From the NCBI GenBank assembly GCA_949293315.1, contig CASFCH010000011.1, forward strand, positions 1 to 51,269: a DNA stretch of 51,269 nucleotides, written 5' to 3'. The stretch comes from an uncultured Oscillospiraceae bacterium. GTDB lineage: Bacteria; Bacillota; Clostridia; Oscillospirales; Acutalibacteraceae. Below, in pieces: positions 7,375 through 15,911 of this stretch. The notes below the pieces were generated by a model that was given only the letters and a program-made list of their open reading frames with translations, made no database searches and was not told the origin of the DNA. The position numbers and the translations under genes were made by a program. How positions within the stretch are numbered: position 1 is the first letter of the stretch; every line of letters begins with the position of its first letter.

Positions 7375-7911
7375 ATGAAAATCGCAGTACTGGAGGGGAG
7401 CCCCAATCGGCACGGCTCCTCGAATCTGCTGGCGGAGGAGTTTATCCGCGGCGCCGAAGAGGCCGGACACACGATTAGAATCATTGATGCGGCCCATGCC
7501 AACCTCCACCCCTGTACGGGCTGTGTCCGCTGCGGCTATGAGGGCCCCTGCGTCCAGAAGGACGATATGGAACAGTTCCGCGGAAAAATTCTGGATTCGG
7601 ATATGCTTGTATTTGTAACTCCGCTGTACTATTACGGGATGTCCGCACAATTAAAGGTCCTGGTGGACCGGTTCTGCGCGATCAACGGGAGCATCACCCG
7701 CAGGCACATGAAATCCGCCCTGCTGGCCGCCGCCTGGAATGCGGATGATTGGACGTTTGACGCACTGGCGGTGCATTACCGGACGCTGGTACGCTATCTG
7801 GAGATGGAGGACTGCGGCATGGTGCTGGGGAAGGGCTGCGGCACGCCCGCCATGACGGCGCGCAGCCAATACCCCGCCGAGGCCTATCGGCTTGGGCAAA
7901 GCCTGAAATAG
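7375..7911 (+). CDS. Iron-sulfur flavoprotein / NADPH-dependent FMN reductase family
   Basis: A 178-residue flavodoxin-fold reductase. The start MKIAVLEGSPNRHGSS matches the FMN-reductase phosphate loop. The cysteine group in CTGCVRCGYEGPC (about residues 43-55) resembles the compact 4Fe-4S motif of archaeal and clostridial iron-sulfur flavoproteins, and PLYYYGMSAQLKVLVDR is the usual flavin-side motif. The good SD (GGAGG) and 18-base gap make it the last gene of the operon. A small hairpin follows at 7923-7942. Confidence 0.85.
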   Translation: MKIAVLEGSPNRHGSSNLLAEEFIRGAEEAGHTIRIIDAAHANLHPCTGCVRCGYEGPCVQKDDMEQFRGKILDSDMLVFVTPLYYYGMSAQLKVLVDRFCAINGSITRRHMKSALLAAAWNADDWTFDALAVHYRTLVRYLEMEDCGMVLGKGCGTPAMTARSQYPAEAYRLGQSLK

Positions 7912-7922
7912 TGCGAAAAAAA

Positions 7923-7942
7923 GCGCCGTCAGCCGGCGGCGC
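7923..7942 (+). terminator. Short hairpin at the end of the redox operon
   Basis: GCGCCG (7923-7928) pairs with CGGCGC (7937-7942), followed by only a few Ts. A weak intrinsic terminator, immediately before the next promoter. Confidence 0.4.
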
Positions 7943-7944
7943 CC

Positions 7945-7973
7945 TTTACAAAAGGCGGAATGGGAAATATAAT
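7945..7973 (+). promoter_or_regulatory. Promoter of the GH43-like gene
   Basis: TTTACA (7945-7950), 17 bases, TATAAT (7968-7973), giving a leader of about 60 nt before the ATG at 8040. Confidence 0.7.
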
Positions 7974-8039
7974 AGGGCTGTATGCGATCGGATTCCCGCC
8001 TGTCGGGGCGGGGAACTTTGCTCAACAGGAGGGAAGCAT

Positions 8040-9062
8040 ATGAATCAGACGTTCAGGCGTAAGCTGATCCTCGCAGCGTGTGCGATTGCCGCGGCCGCCG
8101 CCGTTGCCGTCCCGCTCACGCTCTATTTCCTGGGGATCATCGACTATGCCAAACCGGTGGAAGGCAGCGGCGGGAAATATCTGTTCTGCTACTTTGTGGG
8201 CAACGATCCCGAACAGGAACGGATCCACTTTGCCGTGTCGGAGGACGGGTACAACTTTACGCCGCTCAACGGGAATAAACCGGTGATCACCCAGACGCTC
8301 GGCACCAAATCCGTACGCGATCCCTACCTGTTCCGGGATCAGGACGGCGCATATCGGATCGTCGGCACGGACATGCGCAGTGCGGACGGCTGGGCGTCGA
8401 ATCACTGCATCATCACCTGGAAGTCAACCGATCTGATCCACTGGACAGATGAGTCGCTGATCGACATGCGCGACTACGGCCTGGTGAACACCGTGCGCGC
8501 GTGGGCGCCGCAGGCCATCTGGGACAGTGATAAGCAGATGTACATGCTCTACTGGTCCAACTGCGAGCATGACGCCCAGACGGACGCGTGGACCAAAACG
8601 GTGATCTGGTATGCCTATACCAGGGACTTTAAAACGCTCGAGACGCAGCCGCAGATTCTCTTTGAACCCTCCACCAGCAAGGATGCCATCGACGCGGATA
8701 TCCTGGCCAGGGATGGCCGCTATTATATGTATTTCAAGGATGAGGACGCAGGCAACATCTGTCTGGCCACTTCGGAGAGCCTGACCGGCCCCTATCGCGA
8801 AAGCGATCCCAAGGAGGTGTCGGCATACTTTGAAAACACGGAGGGCAGCCTGATCTACAATATCGCCGGAACAGACACGTACGTCATGATGATGGACGCC
8901 TACGGCAAGGGGCGCTTCCTGATGCAGCAGACCACGGATCAGGTCCACTTTAAGCGGCTGAAAAACAGCGATTACAGCCTGGATTTCAGTCCGCGGCACG
9001 GATCGGTCCTGTCAATCAGCGACAGTGAATATGATGCCCTCGTCAATCATTTTGGCACCTGA
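8040..9062 (+). CDS. GH43-like five-bladed propeller protein with N-terminal membrane anchor
   Basis: A 340-residue protein expected to act on arabinose- or xylose-containing glycans outside the membrane. Residues 8-31 form one hydrophobic helix without a clear cleavage site, so it may stay anchored. The rest has GH43-type repeats: RDPYLF with Asp94, WAPQAIW, DADILARDGRYYMYF with a candidate modulator Asp, and NTEGSL with a candidate general acid Glu. The ATG at 8040 is preceded by AGGAGGG at six bases; the frame continues 43 codons upstream without a better site. It has its own promoter and a strong terminator, so it is monocistronic. Substrate is not assignable. Confidence 0.75.
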   Translation: MNQTFRRKLILAACAIAAAAAVAVPLTLYFLGIIDYAKPVEGSGGKYLFCYFVGNDPEQERIHFAVSEDGYNFTPLNGNKPVITQTLGTKSVRDPYLFRDQDGAYRIVGTDMRSADGWASNHCIITWKSTDLIHWTDESLIDMRDYGLVNTVRAWAPQAIWDSDKQMYMLYWSNCEHDAQTDAWTKTVIWYAYTRDFKTLETQPQILFEPSTSKDAIDADILARDGRYYMYFKDEDAGNICLATSESLTGPYRESDPKEVSAYFENTEGSLIYNIAGTDTYVMMMDAYGKGRFLMQQTTDQVHFKRLKNSDYSLDFSPRHGSVLSISDSEYDALVNHFGT

Positions 9063-9104
9063 AAAAGTCGGGGCAGGCCCCACGGGACCTGCCCCGACTT
9101 TTTC
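9061..9104. terminator. Bidirectional terminator between GH43-like gene and nth
   Basis: Perfect 17-bp inverted repeat (9061-9077 and 9088-9104) with a 10-base loop, ending in A5 and T5 runs on the two sides. It serves both convergent genes and overlaps the GH43-like stop codon. Confidence 0.92.
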
Positions 9105-9108
9105 AATA

Positions 9109-9744
9109 TCACGCCTTCCCCGCAGAGGGGCAGAATGTCCGCATGCAGCACCGTTCGCAGTATGTCCTGCGCGCAGTGCACACGGCGCGGCCGTGCAGGA
9201 CGTTGCGGTGGCAGTAGTCGTTGCTCTCCTCGCCGGGGAGCAATTTGCGCATCTCGACCTCCACCTTGTACGGATCTTTAGTATCCACAAACCCCAGCCG
9301 GTTGGAGATCCGGATAAAGTGCGTATCCGCCACCACGACGCCGGGCTGATGGTAAATATCCCCGAGGATCAGGTTGGCCGTCTTGCGCCCGACGCCGGGC
9401 AGGGCGGTCAGCTCCTCCATGGTGTCCGGCACCCTGCCGCCGTGCTCATCGCGGATCTTTTGGCACATACCGATGATATCGCGCGATTTCCCGTGGTAAA
9501 AGCCGCACGGCTTGACGATCGCCTCCACATCCTCCAGCGGGGCCTCGCAGAGCGACTCCAGCGTGGGGAACTTTTCAAACAGGACGGGCGTGACCAGGTT
9601 GACCCGGGCATCCGTACACTGGGCGGACAGGCGCACTGCGATCAGCAGGCGCAGCGGATCGCGCTCCGTAAGGGAACAGATCGCGTCGGGATATTCGTTT
9701 TTCAGCGCTTCTACGGCGAGAAGCGCGCGCTGTTTTTTTGTCAT
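9109..9744 (-). CDS. nth: Endonuclease III (DNA glycosylase/AP lyase)
   Basis: A 211-residue base-excision repair enzyme that removes oxidised pyrimidines and nicks abasic sites. The helix-hairpin-helix LPGVGRKTANLIL carries the catalytic Lys, and the essential Asp follows in VVADTHFIRISNRLG. The 4Fe-4S cluster motif C-X6-C-X2-C-X5-C is complete at the C-terminus (CTARRTYCERCCMRTFC). Length is standard. AAAGGTGA precedes the ATG at 9744. Single-gene transcript ending in the shared terminator at 9061-9104. Confidence 0.95.
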   Translation of the reverse strand: MTKKQRALLAVEALKNEYPDAICSLTERDPLRLLIAVRLSAQCTDARVNLVTPVLFEKFPTLESLCEAPLEDVEAIVKPCGFYHGKSRDIIGMCQKIRDEHGGRVPDTMEELTALPGVGRKTANLILGDIYHQPGVVVADTHFIRISNRLGFVDTKDPYKVEVEMRKLLPGEESNDYCHRNVLHGRAVCTARRTYCERCCMRTFCPSAGKA

Positions 9745-9795
9745 TTTACATCACCTTTATCATGATTATACCGTATTTTGTCGGGAAATGGAATA

Positions 9796-9824
9796 TTGAA
9801 TTTGCGGCGTGGGTGTGTTAATAT
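9796..9824 (+). promoter_or_regulatory. Promoter of glyA
   Basis: TTGAAT (9796-9801), 17 bases, TAATAT (9819-9824). The leader is only about 35-40 nt, so there is no room for a riboswitch. Confidence 0.5.
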
Positions 9825-9871
9825 AAGGAAGGAAACTTTTTACACGATTAAACGGAGATGAGGAGCAGGCT

Positions 9872-11128
9872 ATGTACGGAGATTTAATGGATACCATCGG
9901 ATTTGTCGCGCAGCGGGACCCGGAGGTCGGCGCGGCGATGCAGCAGGAGCTCATGCGTCAGCGCCGGAATCTGGAACTGATCGCCAGTGAGAATATCGTC
10001 ACGCCCGCCGTCATGGCGGCGATGGGCAGCGTGTTGACCAACAAATATGCAGAGGGGCTGCCGGCCAAGCGCTACTACGGCGGCTGCGAATATGTGGACG
10101 TGGTGGAGAATATCGCCATCGAGCGCGCCAAGAAAGTGTTTGGCGCAAACTATGCCAATGTACAGCCCCACTCCGGCGCACAGGCGAACTTTGCCGTGTA
10201 CTTTGCTCTGCTGCAGCCGGGCGATAAGGTCATGGGCATGAATCTGGCCCACGGCGGCCACCTGACCCACGGCTCCCCGGTCAATGTCTCCGGCAAATAC
10301 TTCCAGTTTGACGCATACGGCGTCAATGACGACGGTTTTATCGACTATGACGACTTCGAGCGGCGCGCCAAGGCCTATCAGCCCAAGCTGATCGTGGCGG
10401 GCGCCTCCGCCTATCCCCGTATCATCGACTTTGAACGCATCTCCCAGATCGCTAAGGAAGTCGGCGCCTATCTGATGGTGGATATGGCCCATATCGCCGG
10501 CCTTGTGGCCGCGGGGCTGCACCCGTCCCCCGTCCCGTATGCGGACGTGGTCACCACCACCACGCACAAGACGCTGCGCGGCCCGCGCGGCGGCCTGATC
10601 CTGTGCAACGATGAGGAAATGGCCAAGCGCATCAACAAGGCTGTATTCCCCGGCACGCAGGGCGGCCCGTTGATGCACATCATTGCCGGCAAAGCCGTCT
10701 GCTTTGGCGAGGCGCTCCAGCCGGAGTTTAAGGCCTATCAGCAGCAGGTTGTGAGCAACGCCAAGGCCCTGGCGGACGGGCTCTTAAAGCGCGGCATCAA
10801 TCTGGTTTCCGGCGGCACGGACAACCACCTGATGCTCGTCGACCTGCGCGGCACCGGCATCACCGGCAAGGAGCTTGAGCACCGGATGGACAGCGTGTAC
10901 ATTACCGCCAACAAGAACGCTGTGCCGAACGATCCGGAGAAGCCCTTTGTCACCAGCGGCGTGCGTCTGGGCACCGCGGCCGTCACCACGCGCGGCCTCG
11001 TGGAGGCGGACATGGACGTGATCGCGGACTGCATCGCCCGCTGCTGCAAAGACACCTTTGAGCAGGAGGCCGACGCCATCCGTGCCGATGTTGAGAAGCT
11101 GATCGCAAAATATCCACTGTACGAATAA
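9872..11128 (+). CDS. glyA: Serine hydroxymethyltransferase
   Basis: A 418-residue PLP enzyme that interconverts serine and glycine with tetrahydrofolate, the main one-carbon source. The PLP-binding lysine is K233 in [13 protein letters not shown]. Other family motifs are [32 protein letters not shown] and [11 protein letters not shown]. Length is normal. GAGATGAGGAGC precedes the ATG. Flanked by its own promoter and a strong terminator. Confidence 0.97.
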   Translation: MYGDLMDTIGFVAQRDPEVGAAMQQELMRQRRNLELIASENIVTPAVMAAMGSVLTNKYAEGLPAKRYYGGCEYVDVVENIAIERAKKVFGANYANVQPHSGAQANFAVYFALLQPGDKVMGMNLAHGGHLTHGSPVNVSGKYFQFDAYGVNDDGFIDYDDFERRAKAYQPKLIVAGASAYPRIIDFERISQIAKEVGAYLMVDMAHIAGLVAAGLHPSPVPYADVVTTTTHKTLRGPRGGLILCNDEEMAKRINKAVFPGTQGGPLMHIIAGKAVCFGEALQPEFKAYQQQVVSNAKALADGLLKRGINLVSGGTDNHLMLVDLRGTGITGKELEHRMDSVYITANKNAVPNDPEKPFVTSGVRLGTAAVTTRGLVEADMDVIADCIARCCKDTFEQEADAIRADVEKLIAKYPLYE

Positions 11129-11142
11129 TCCTGCACAAATGG

Positions 11143-11176
11143 ACAGGCAGGCATCACGGGATGCCTGCCTGTTTTT
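11143..11176 (+). terminator. Terminator of glyA
   Basis: Perfect 12-bp stem (11143-11154 with 11161-11172), 6-base loop, followed by TTTTT. Confidence 0.92.
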
Positions 11177-11233
11177 CGTCCGTTCTCAATGAATGAAATT
11201 TTTTTTACACATTATGTTTTCATTTGCCGCTGA

Positions 11234-11776
11234 CTATCGGCACATAAACCTTGCCCAGGGGCCGGGGAAATCCTGCCAGTGGTTTTCCCAATAGAGCAGG
11301 CGGTCGATATACGTCTGCTTGCGCTGTTCAACCTGGCCCTCGCAATTTTCGATCCCAAGCCTGTAAACGATTGCGGTCAGGTCATAGATCGGATAGCCCA
11401 TGGCATGGCCCGCTGTGTGGACAACCGCGCAGGCCTGCCCTACTGCGTGGCATACGGCAATATCCGCCTTACAGCTGATCTCCTTTGCAAAGGCGTGGCA
11501 ATCCAAAATTTTACGCTGCGCCAGCGGCATTTTAACTGCTCCGGCCGCCCAAGCCCGGGCCGCCTCAAGCGCATCGCGCGGCCGCTGTTCATGTGGGTAT
11601 TTTTTCTCCAGACAGTCGATCGATTCGGCGGCAAAATCAAACGCCCACAGCACTGCCGCCCGGTGATCCAGCCCACGGAAGAGCCCTGCCAGATCCTGCA
11701 GATAGGCGCTGTCTTTCGTAAATAAAACCTGATTTTTCCGCTGGAGACGAACGCGGACCTCGTCCATCCAGTCCAT
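11234..11776 (-). CDS. Imm5-like putative immunity protein, orphan
   Basis: A 180-residue soluble helical protein. The stretch LWAFDFAAESIDCLE, then RPRDALEAARAWAAG, DCHAFAKE and VCHAVGQACAVVHTAGHA with YDLTAIV matches a family often labelled putative immunity protein (Imm5-like domain). That name comes from domain resemblance; no toxin gene or polymorphic-toxin module is visible on either side. The SD AGGAGGTAC precedes the ATG at 11776. Divergent from the marR-MATE pair. A role unrelated to toxin immunity is possible. Confidence 0.7.
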   Translation of the reverse strand: MDWMDEVRVRLQRKNQVLFTKDSAYLQDLAGLFRGLDHRAAVLWAFDFAAESIDCLEKKYPHEQRPRDALEAARAWAAGAVKMPLAQRKILDCHAFAKEISCKADIAVCHAVGQACAVVHTAGHAMGYPIYDLTAIVYRLGIENCEGQVEQRKQTYIDRLLYWENHWQDFPGPWARFMCR

Positions 11777-11865
11777 ACATAGTACCTCCTTGAATATCCC
11801 GATGATACGATAAAATGAGAGGATTTAGTATATACCATTCGGCCCCCAAAAATCAAGCGCGCCTC

Positions 11866-11921
11866 TTGACAGTCCCGCGCAATGCCGGTATACTGTATGA
11901 TTGGTTATACAGTATGCTGTA
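11866..11921 (+). promoter_or_regulatory. Promoter and overlapping palindromic operator of marR-MATE
   Basis: TTGACA (11866-11871), 17 bases, TATACT (11889-11894). The -10 box lies inside an inverted repeat ATACTGTAT (11890-11898)/ATACAGTAT (11907-11915), and a second pair TACAG/CTGTA follows (11908-11912, 11917-11921). This is the expected layout for MarR autorepression. Confidence 0.75.
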
Positions 11922-11949
11922 TATATTTATGGAGCGGAGGGGATTTCCG

Positions 11950-12387
11950 GTGTCACAAGGCCATCAGATGGAAAACGAACTGGGGCGCTTGATCCTGCGC
12001 CTGGCCAATACGATCATCAAAAACCGCAATCATCATCTGGAGGCGCTGAACCTGACTGCGGAGCAGGCGGACGCCCTCCAATTTTTTCTGGCACAGCCCG
12101 GCGCGACTGCTACACAGCTCAAGGGCCACCTGGGGATCACCCATCAGACGGCGCGCGGTATCGTCCGGCGGATGGCGGACAAAGGGCTGCTGGAGCTGCG
12201 GCTCTCCGAATCGGACGCGCGGTGCCGCTGTGTTTTTCCGACCGCAAAAGGGGAGGAACTGGGCGTGCGCATGCGGGCGAACCGCGAGCGCACCGGCGGC
12301 AAGCTCCTGAAGGGCATGACAGCCGCCGAACAGCAGGATTTTTTGCGCCTGCTAAAGCAATCACTGAACAACGTGAAACACGATTGA
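11950..12387 (+). CDS. MarR family transcriptional regulator
   Basis: A 145-residue winged-helix regulator. The DNA-binding region (TATQLKGHLGITHQTARGIVRRMADKGL) and wing with the DARCR element typical of MarR are clear. The GTG at 11950 is chosen: GGAGGGG lies seven bases upstream. An in-frame ATG at 11929 has no ribosome site and sits close to the predicted transcription start. It precedes the MATE exporter by 57 bases and probably represses both genes through the operator at 11890-11921. Confidence 0.88.
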   Translation: MSQGHQMENELGRLILRLANTIIKNRNHHLEALNLTAEQADALQFFLAQPGATATQLKGHLGITHQTARGIVRRMADKGLLELRLSESDARCRCVFPTAKGEELGVRMRANRERTGGKLLKGMTAAEQQDFLRLLKQSLNNVKHD

Positions 12388-12444
12388 GCCGCGCACAGAA
12401 TCCCATATGCACGAAAAGTATTAAATTTAAAGAGGGGACAACAG

Positions 12445-13803
12445 GTGGAAAACAGTACGCGAACAGAAATTTTTGAGCGGATGCCCGTGCGCCGTGCAGT
12501 CATCCGGCAGATCGTCCCGGCCATCGCCAGCCAGATGATCGCATTGCTCTACAACTTGGCGGATACCTACTTTGTCGGGATGCTGAACCAACCGTCCCAG
12601 ACGGCGGCCATCACAGTGGCATATTCCTCCTTTGTGATGCTCACCGCCGTTTCCAACCTGTTCGGTGTGGGCGGCGCGAGCCTGATGGCGCGCGCACTGG
12701 GCGAAAAAAACGCCGATAAGGCGCGGGCTGTATCAGCCGTATCCTTCTGGGGCGGAATGCTCTCCGCCTGCGTGTTCTCCGCCGTCTTTCTGGCGCTTTC
12801 CACCCCGATCCTGACCCTGTGCGGGGCCAGAGGGGAGGTGCTGCCCATCGCCACGGAGTATGCGCGCTGGGTGGTGGTGATCGGCGGGCCGTTCACCATT
12901 CTGAACACGCTGCTGGCAAACCTGGTGCGCGCGGAGGGCGCGGCCATGCATGCGGCCGTGGGCGTCTCCTTAGGCGGCGTGCTGAACATCCTGCTCGATC
13001 CCTTTTTCGTCCTGCCGCAGTTCCTCGGCCGGGGTGCGGCGGGTGCGGGGATCGCCACAGCCGTCTCCAACATGGCGGCCGTCGCCTACTTTTTGATCTA
13101 TCTGCTGGCCAAGCGGCGCACCACCGTGGTCAGCATCCGTCCGGCGCTGCTCCGGCCGGGGATCCGGCACTTGGGCGGGATTCTCTCGATCGGCTTCCCC
13201 TCCGCGCTTCAGTATGCGCTCACGGTCGTTTCCCTCGCAGCACAGTCGGCTTTCGTGTCCAAGTATGCTACGGAGGCGGTCGCCGGGCTCGGCATTGTCA
13301 AAAAGCTCGACCAGCTGCCGCTGTACTTTTCCATCGGCGTATCCAATGGGCTGCTGCCGCTGCTGGCGTATAACTATTCCGCCGGCAAGCAGGAGCGCCG
13401 GCGGAAGTCGTTCCGATTCGGGTGCGCCGTCTCGCTTGCATTCGCCGTGCTGTGCCTGATCTGTTATGAGATTTTTGCGCCGCAGCTGAGCGGGCTGTTC
13501 ATTGACAATGAAACGACCATCCGATACAGCGCGGTATTTCTGCGGATCATGGTCGTCGCCATGCCGATGATGTCCGTCTGCTACCCGATGATCATCCAGT
13601 TTCAGGCGATCGGCAGGGTGCGCGAGGCGCTGGTCTGTTCCATCCTGCGCAAGGGCGTTCTCGACATCCCGCTCCTGTTCCTGCTGGACGCGATTTTGCC
13701 GCTGTACGGATGCATGATGGTCCAGCCGATCGTGGACACGGTTTCCCTGATCGCGGCGGCCTGGTTGGGCCGCGCCGCCGACCGCCGGGAGCGCGCGCTA
13801 TGA
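12445..13803 (+). CDS. MATE family multidrug efflux transporter
   Basis: A 452-residue inner-membrane antiporter with about 12 hydrophobic segments in two repeats. It shows the family's ASQMIALLYNLADTYFVGML N-terminus and GVGGASLMARALGEKN. Likely exports cationic drugs or metabolites using Na+ or H+. The start is GTG at 12445, seven bases after AGAGGGG. Cotranscribed with the upstream marR. Confidence 0.92.
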   Translation: MENSTRTEIFERMPVRRAVIRQIVPAIASQMIALLYNLADTYFVGMLNQPSQTAAITVAYSSFVMLTAVSNLFGVGGASLMARALGEKNADKARAVSAVSFWGGMLSACVFSAVFLALSTPILTLCGARGEVLPIATEYARWVVVIGGPFTILNTLLANLVRAEGAAMHAAVGVSLGGVLNILLDPFFVLPQFLGRGAAGAGIATAVSNMAAVAYFLIYLLAKRRTTVVSIRPALLRPGIRHLGGILSIGFPSALQYALTVVSLAAQSAFVSKYATEAVAGLGIVKKLDQLPLYFSIGVSNGLLPLLAYNYSAGKQERRRKSFRFGCAVSLAFAVLCLICYEIFAPQLSGLFIDNETTIRYSAVFLRIMVVAMPMMSVCYPMIIQFQAIGRVREALVCSILRKGVLDIPLLFLLDAILPLYGCMMVQPIVDTVSLIAAAWLGRAADRRERAL

Positions 13804-13813
13804 GACAGTAAAA

Positions 13814-13841
13814 AGGCAGGGCGGCCGCGGCCGCCCTGCCT
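13814..13841. terminator. Perfect 28-bp palindrome between convergent genes
   Basis: The sequence is fully self-complementary around 13827/13828, with As on its left and few Ts on its right. It probably acts as a terminator for the MATE gene and for the convergent zinc-ribbon gene. It is unusual in having no loop. Confidence 0.6.
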
Positions 13842-13870
13842 GCGCATTTGGAGATTTTAAAAAAGTCCGA

Positions 13871-14329
13871 TCAGGAATCCCGCTTGATGGGATTGCCGTG
13901 GCCGTCCACATTGATGGATCCGGTCAGGAGCTGGATGCCCTCTACCAGACCCCAGATCCCGGAGATCACCGACCCGAATCCGCAGGTAAAGAGCGTGATC
14001 AGGAGCTGAGCGATCGCCTTGCCGGTATAGCCGAGATAAAAGTTGTGCACCCCGAGAGAACCCAGGAAAATGCCCAGCAGTCCGGCCACGAGGGAGGATT
14101 TGGGCGGCTGCGCCATATTTGGCGCACCATAGGCATAGGCGTTGTTGGCGCCCGGGGCGGCGTTCAGGTTGACGCCGCAGTGGGTGCAGACCATCGCATT
14201 GGGGTCCGTCGGCTGACCGCAGTTGGGGCAGTAGGCATTTCCGGAGCCTACCGGCACGCCGCACTGCGTGCAGACGAAGGCGCCGTTCTGGACGGCTGCG
14301 CCGCAGTTTTTACAATACACACGAATCAT
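13871..14329 (-). CDS. Zinc-ribbon and TM2 domain membrane protein
   Basis: About 152 residues. Three CxxC pairs or ribbons lie in the first 55 residues (CKNCG, CTQCG, CPNCG, CTHCG), then a linker rich in Ala/Asn/Tyr/Gly, then a TM2 domain: two hydrophobic helices with GIFLGSLGVHNFYLG between. It ends in a charged tail. The start is uncertain: ATG 14329 directly abuts its SD (AAAGG), while an in-frame GTG at 14320 would give the better-spaced start MYCKNCG. Function of TM2 proteins is unknown. Confidence 0.8.
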   Translation of the reverse strand: MIRVYCKNCGAAVQNGAFVCTQCGVPVGSGNAYCPNCGQPTDPNAMVCTHCGVNLNAAPGANNAYAYGAPNMAQPPKSSLVAGLLGIFLGSLGVHNFYLGYTGKAIAQLLITLFTCGFGSVISGIWGLVEGIQLLTGSINVDGHGNPIKRDS

Positions 14330-14364
14330 CCTTTCACTGCTTAGAATCAAGCGATTTATCAGAT

Positions 14365-15594
14365 TTACACGCGCTCCCCGGAGCCGGAGGCCCCGGGTGC
14401 TGCGGAATCCGCGGGAGAAGCCTTCTGCCCCTGCGCACCGGCATATTCCTGTTCATCGCGCTCTGTGCGCCAGAGGTGCAGGGTTCCGTTATCGGAGAGC
14501 ATTTTGATGAGCATGATGAGCATGGGCATCAGGAACAGCCCGATAAAGCCGAACAGCTGGAGCCCGAAGAACATCGCGATCAGCGTGATAAAGGGCGGCA
14601 GCCCCAGCTGGACGGAGACGAGCTTGGGCTCGATGTACTGCCGGAGCACGGTGATCAGCGCGTAGATCACCGCCAGGCCAATCCCAAGCCCCGTATGACC
14701 CGCGATCAGGGAGTAGAGCGCCCAGGGGATCAGAACGGTGCCGGTGCCGAGAACGGGGATGATGTCGATCACGGCGATGGCCAGCGCAATGATGATGATA
14801 TACGTATCGCTGAGCACGCCGATGGCGGAGAGGATTTTAAAGCCGATCAGCAGCTCCAGGAAGGTGATGCACAGAAGAAGAAGATAGGCCTTGGCAACCT
14901 TTTTAAAGGAAGAAAAAACGGTGCGCTTCGTCTGGGCGAAGACCTCCCGCTTTTCCGGGGGGATCTGCCGGTAGATAAAGCGGCGGATCCGCGGATAGTC
15001 GATGGTGATAAACACACAGCACACGCACGATACAACGATGGCGAGCACTGCGCCGGGCACCTGCTTGGCGGCGTTGAAGGTCACCTGAATGGGGCCGGAG
15101 AGAATCGACCAGTCGATCCCGCCGCCCGTGCCGGCGATCAGATTATCCAGAAAGCGGTTGATGCTCCCGAGCGCGGCGTCCTCAATCGAGTCGGGCAGGA
15201 ACCCCAGCGCGGAATCCAGATACGCCTTGAGTGATTCGATCATCTGCGGCAGCGAGCTGAACCGCTCATCCAGATAGCCTACGAACGAGCGCAGCTGGGA
15301 AAAGATTGTGGCGCCCAGCAGGATCATGAGCCCGATTATGATGAACAAAACGGCCAGCACGAGCAGCACGGAGGGGAACCCCCGCCCGATTTTCAGCTTC
15401 CGCTGAGCAAAGCCGACGGGCCGCTGAAAGAGCCTGCCGAAGAAGAGCGCCAGTAAAAAGGGAAAAACAGGCCAGAACAGATATTTGAGGAATATGTACC
15501 CCAGCGCGACGATCAGCGCAAAGAAGGCAAAATTGATCAGAAAGGCCCGCCGCCGCTCCACGCGGCGTCCGCTTTTGATTCTGCCGTTTTCCAT
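14365..15594 (-). CDS. AI-2E family (YtvI/PerM-type) transporter
   Basis: A 409-residue permease with about eight membrane segments and a soluble region after the second pair, ending in a Glu/Gly/Ala-rich tail. The C-terminal block LGLPPFITLIAMFFGLQLFG and IDIIPVLGTGTVLIPWAL are hallmark motifs. Despite the family name, members also include Na+/H+ antiporters, so substrate is unknown. The ATG at 15594 begins the homologous region; GGGAGG lies about 12 bases upstream, a slightly long spacing. The frame stays open 26 codons further. Confidence 0.85.
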   Translation of the reverse strand: MENGRIKSGRRVERRRAFLINFAFFALIVALGYIFLKYLFWPVFPFLLALFFGRLFQRPVGFAQRKLKIGRGFPSVLLVLAVLFIIIGLMILLGATIFSQLRSFVGYLDERFSSLPQMIESLKAYLDSALGFLPDSIEDAALGSINRFLDNLIAGTGGGIDWSILSGPIQVTFNAAKQVPGAVLAIVVSCVCCVFITIDYPRIRRFIYRQIPPEKREVFAQTKRTVFSSFKKVAKAYLLLLCITFLELLIGFKILSAIGVLSDTYIIIIALAIAVIDIIPVLGTGTVLIPWALYSLIAGHTGLGIGLAVIYALITVLRQYIEPKLVSVQLGLPPFITLIAMFFGLQLFGFIGLFLMPMLIMLIKMLSDNGTLHLWRTERDEQEYAGAQGQKASPADSAAPGASGSGERV

Positions 15595-15808
15595 AGCTTT
15601 GATAATCCTCCCGGCCGCACAGCCGCCCCACTGCACCGAAATTCGGGAAACAGCATCCAAAGGAGGGGGCATATGATGTGCGACGGTATTTTTACATTCG
15701 ATGTCCCTATTTTAAACGATATTTTCAAGAAATACAATTACAAAAACGAAAAAAAGGGAGAAATTTTTTAAAAAATAAAGCTCCCGTCTTTATTCCGGGG
15801 CGTTTTTG

Positions 15809-15875
15809 TGCTATGATAATAAAGATTAACGGCTCTGAGACCGGGCGCGGCAATGTGTCCGCGATCCCCAGAGCC
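15809..15875 (+). promoter_or_regulatory. Extended -10 promoter and 5' hairpin of hom-lysC
   Basis: TG-C-TATGAT (15809-15817) is an extended -10 element with a weak TTTATT 17 bases upstream. The predicted start near 15824 places a hairpin (GGCTCTG 15831-15837 with CAGAGCC 15869-15875, plus inner GGG/CCC and GCGG/CCGC pairs) at the very 5' end of an about 88-nt leader. It may be an mRNA stabiliser or control element; no known riboswitch signature is visible. Confidence 0.5.
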
Positions 15876-15911
15876 GGTCAGTGCGGATGATTTTAGGGGG
15901 TTATTAGAACT

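Noticed and set aside
11815-11949. Longer N-terminus for the MarR regulator
   Set aside because: It would span the promoter and operator; the GTG at 11950 has the ribosome site.
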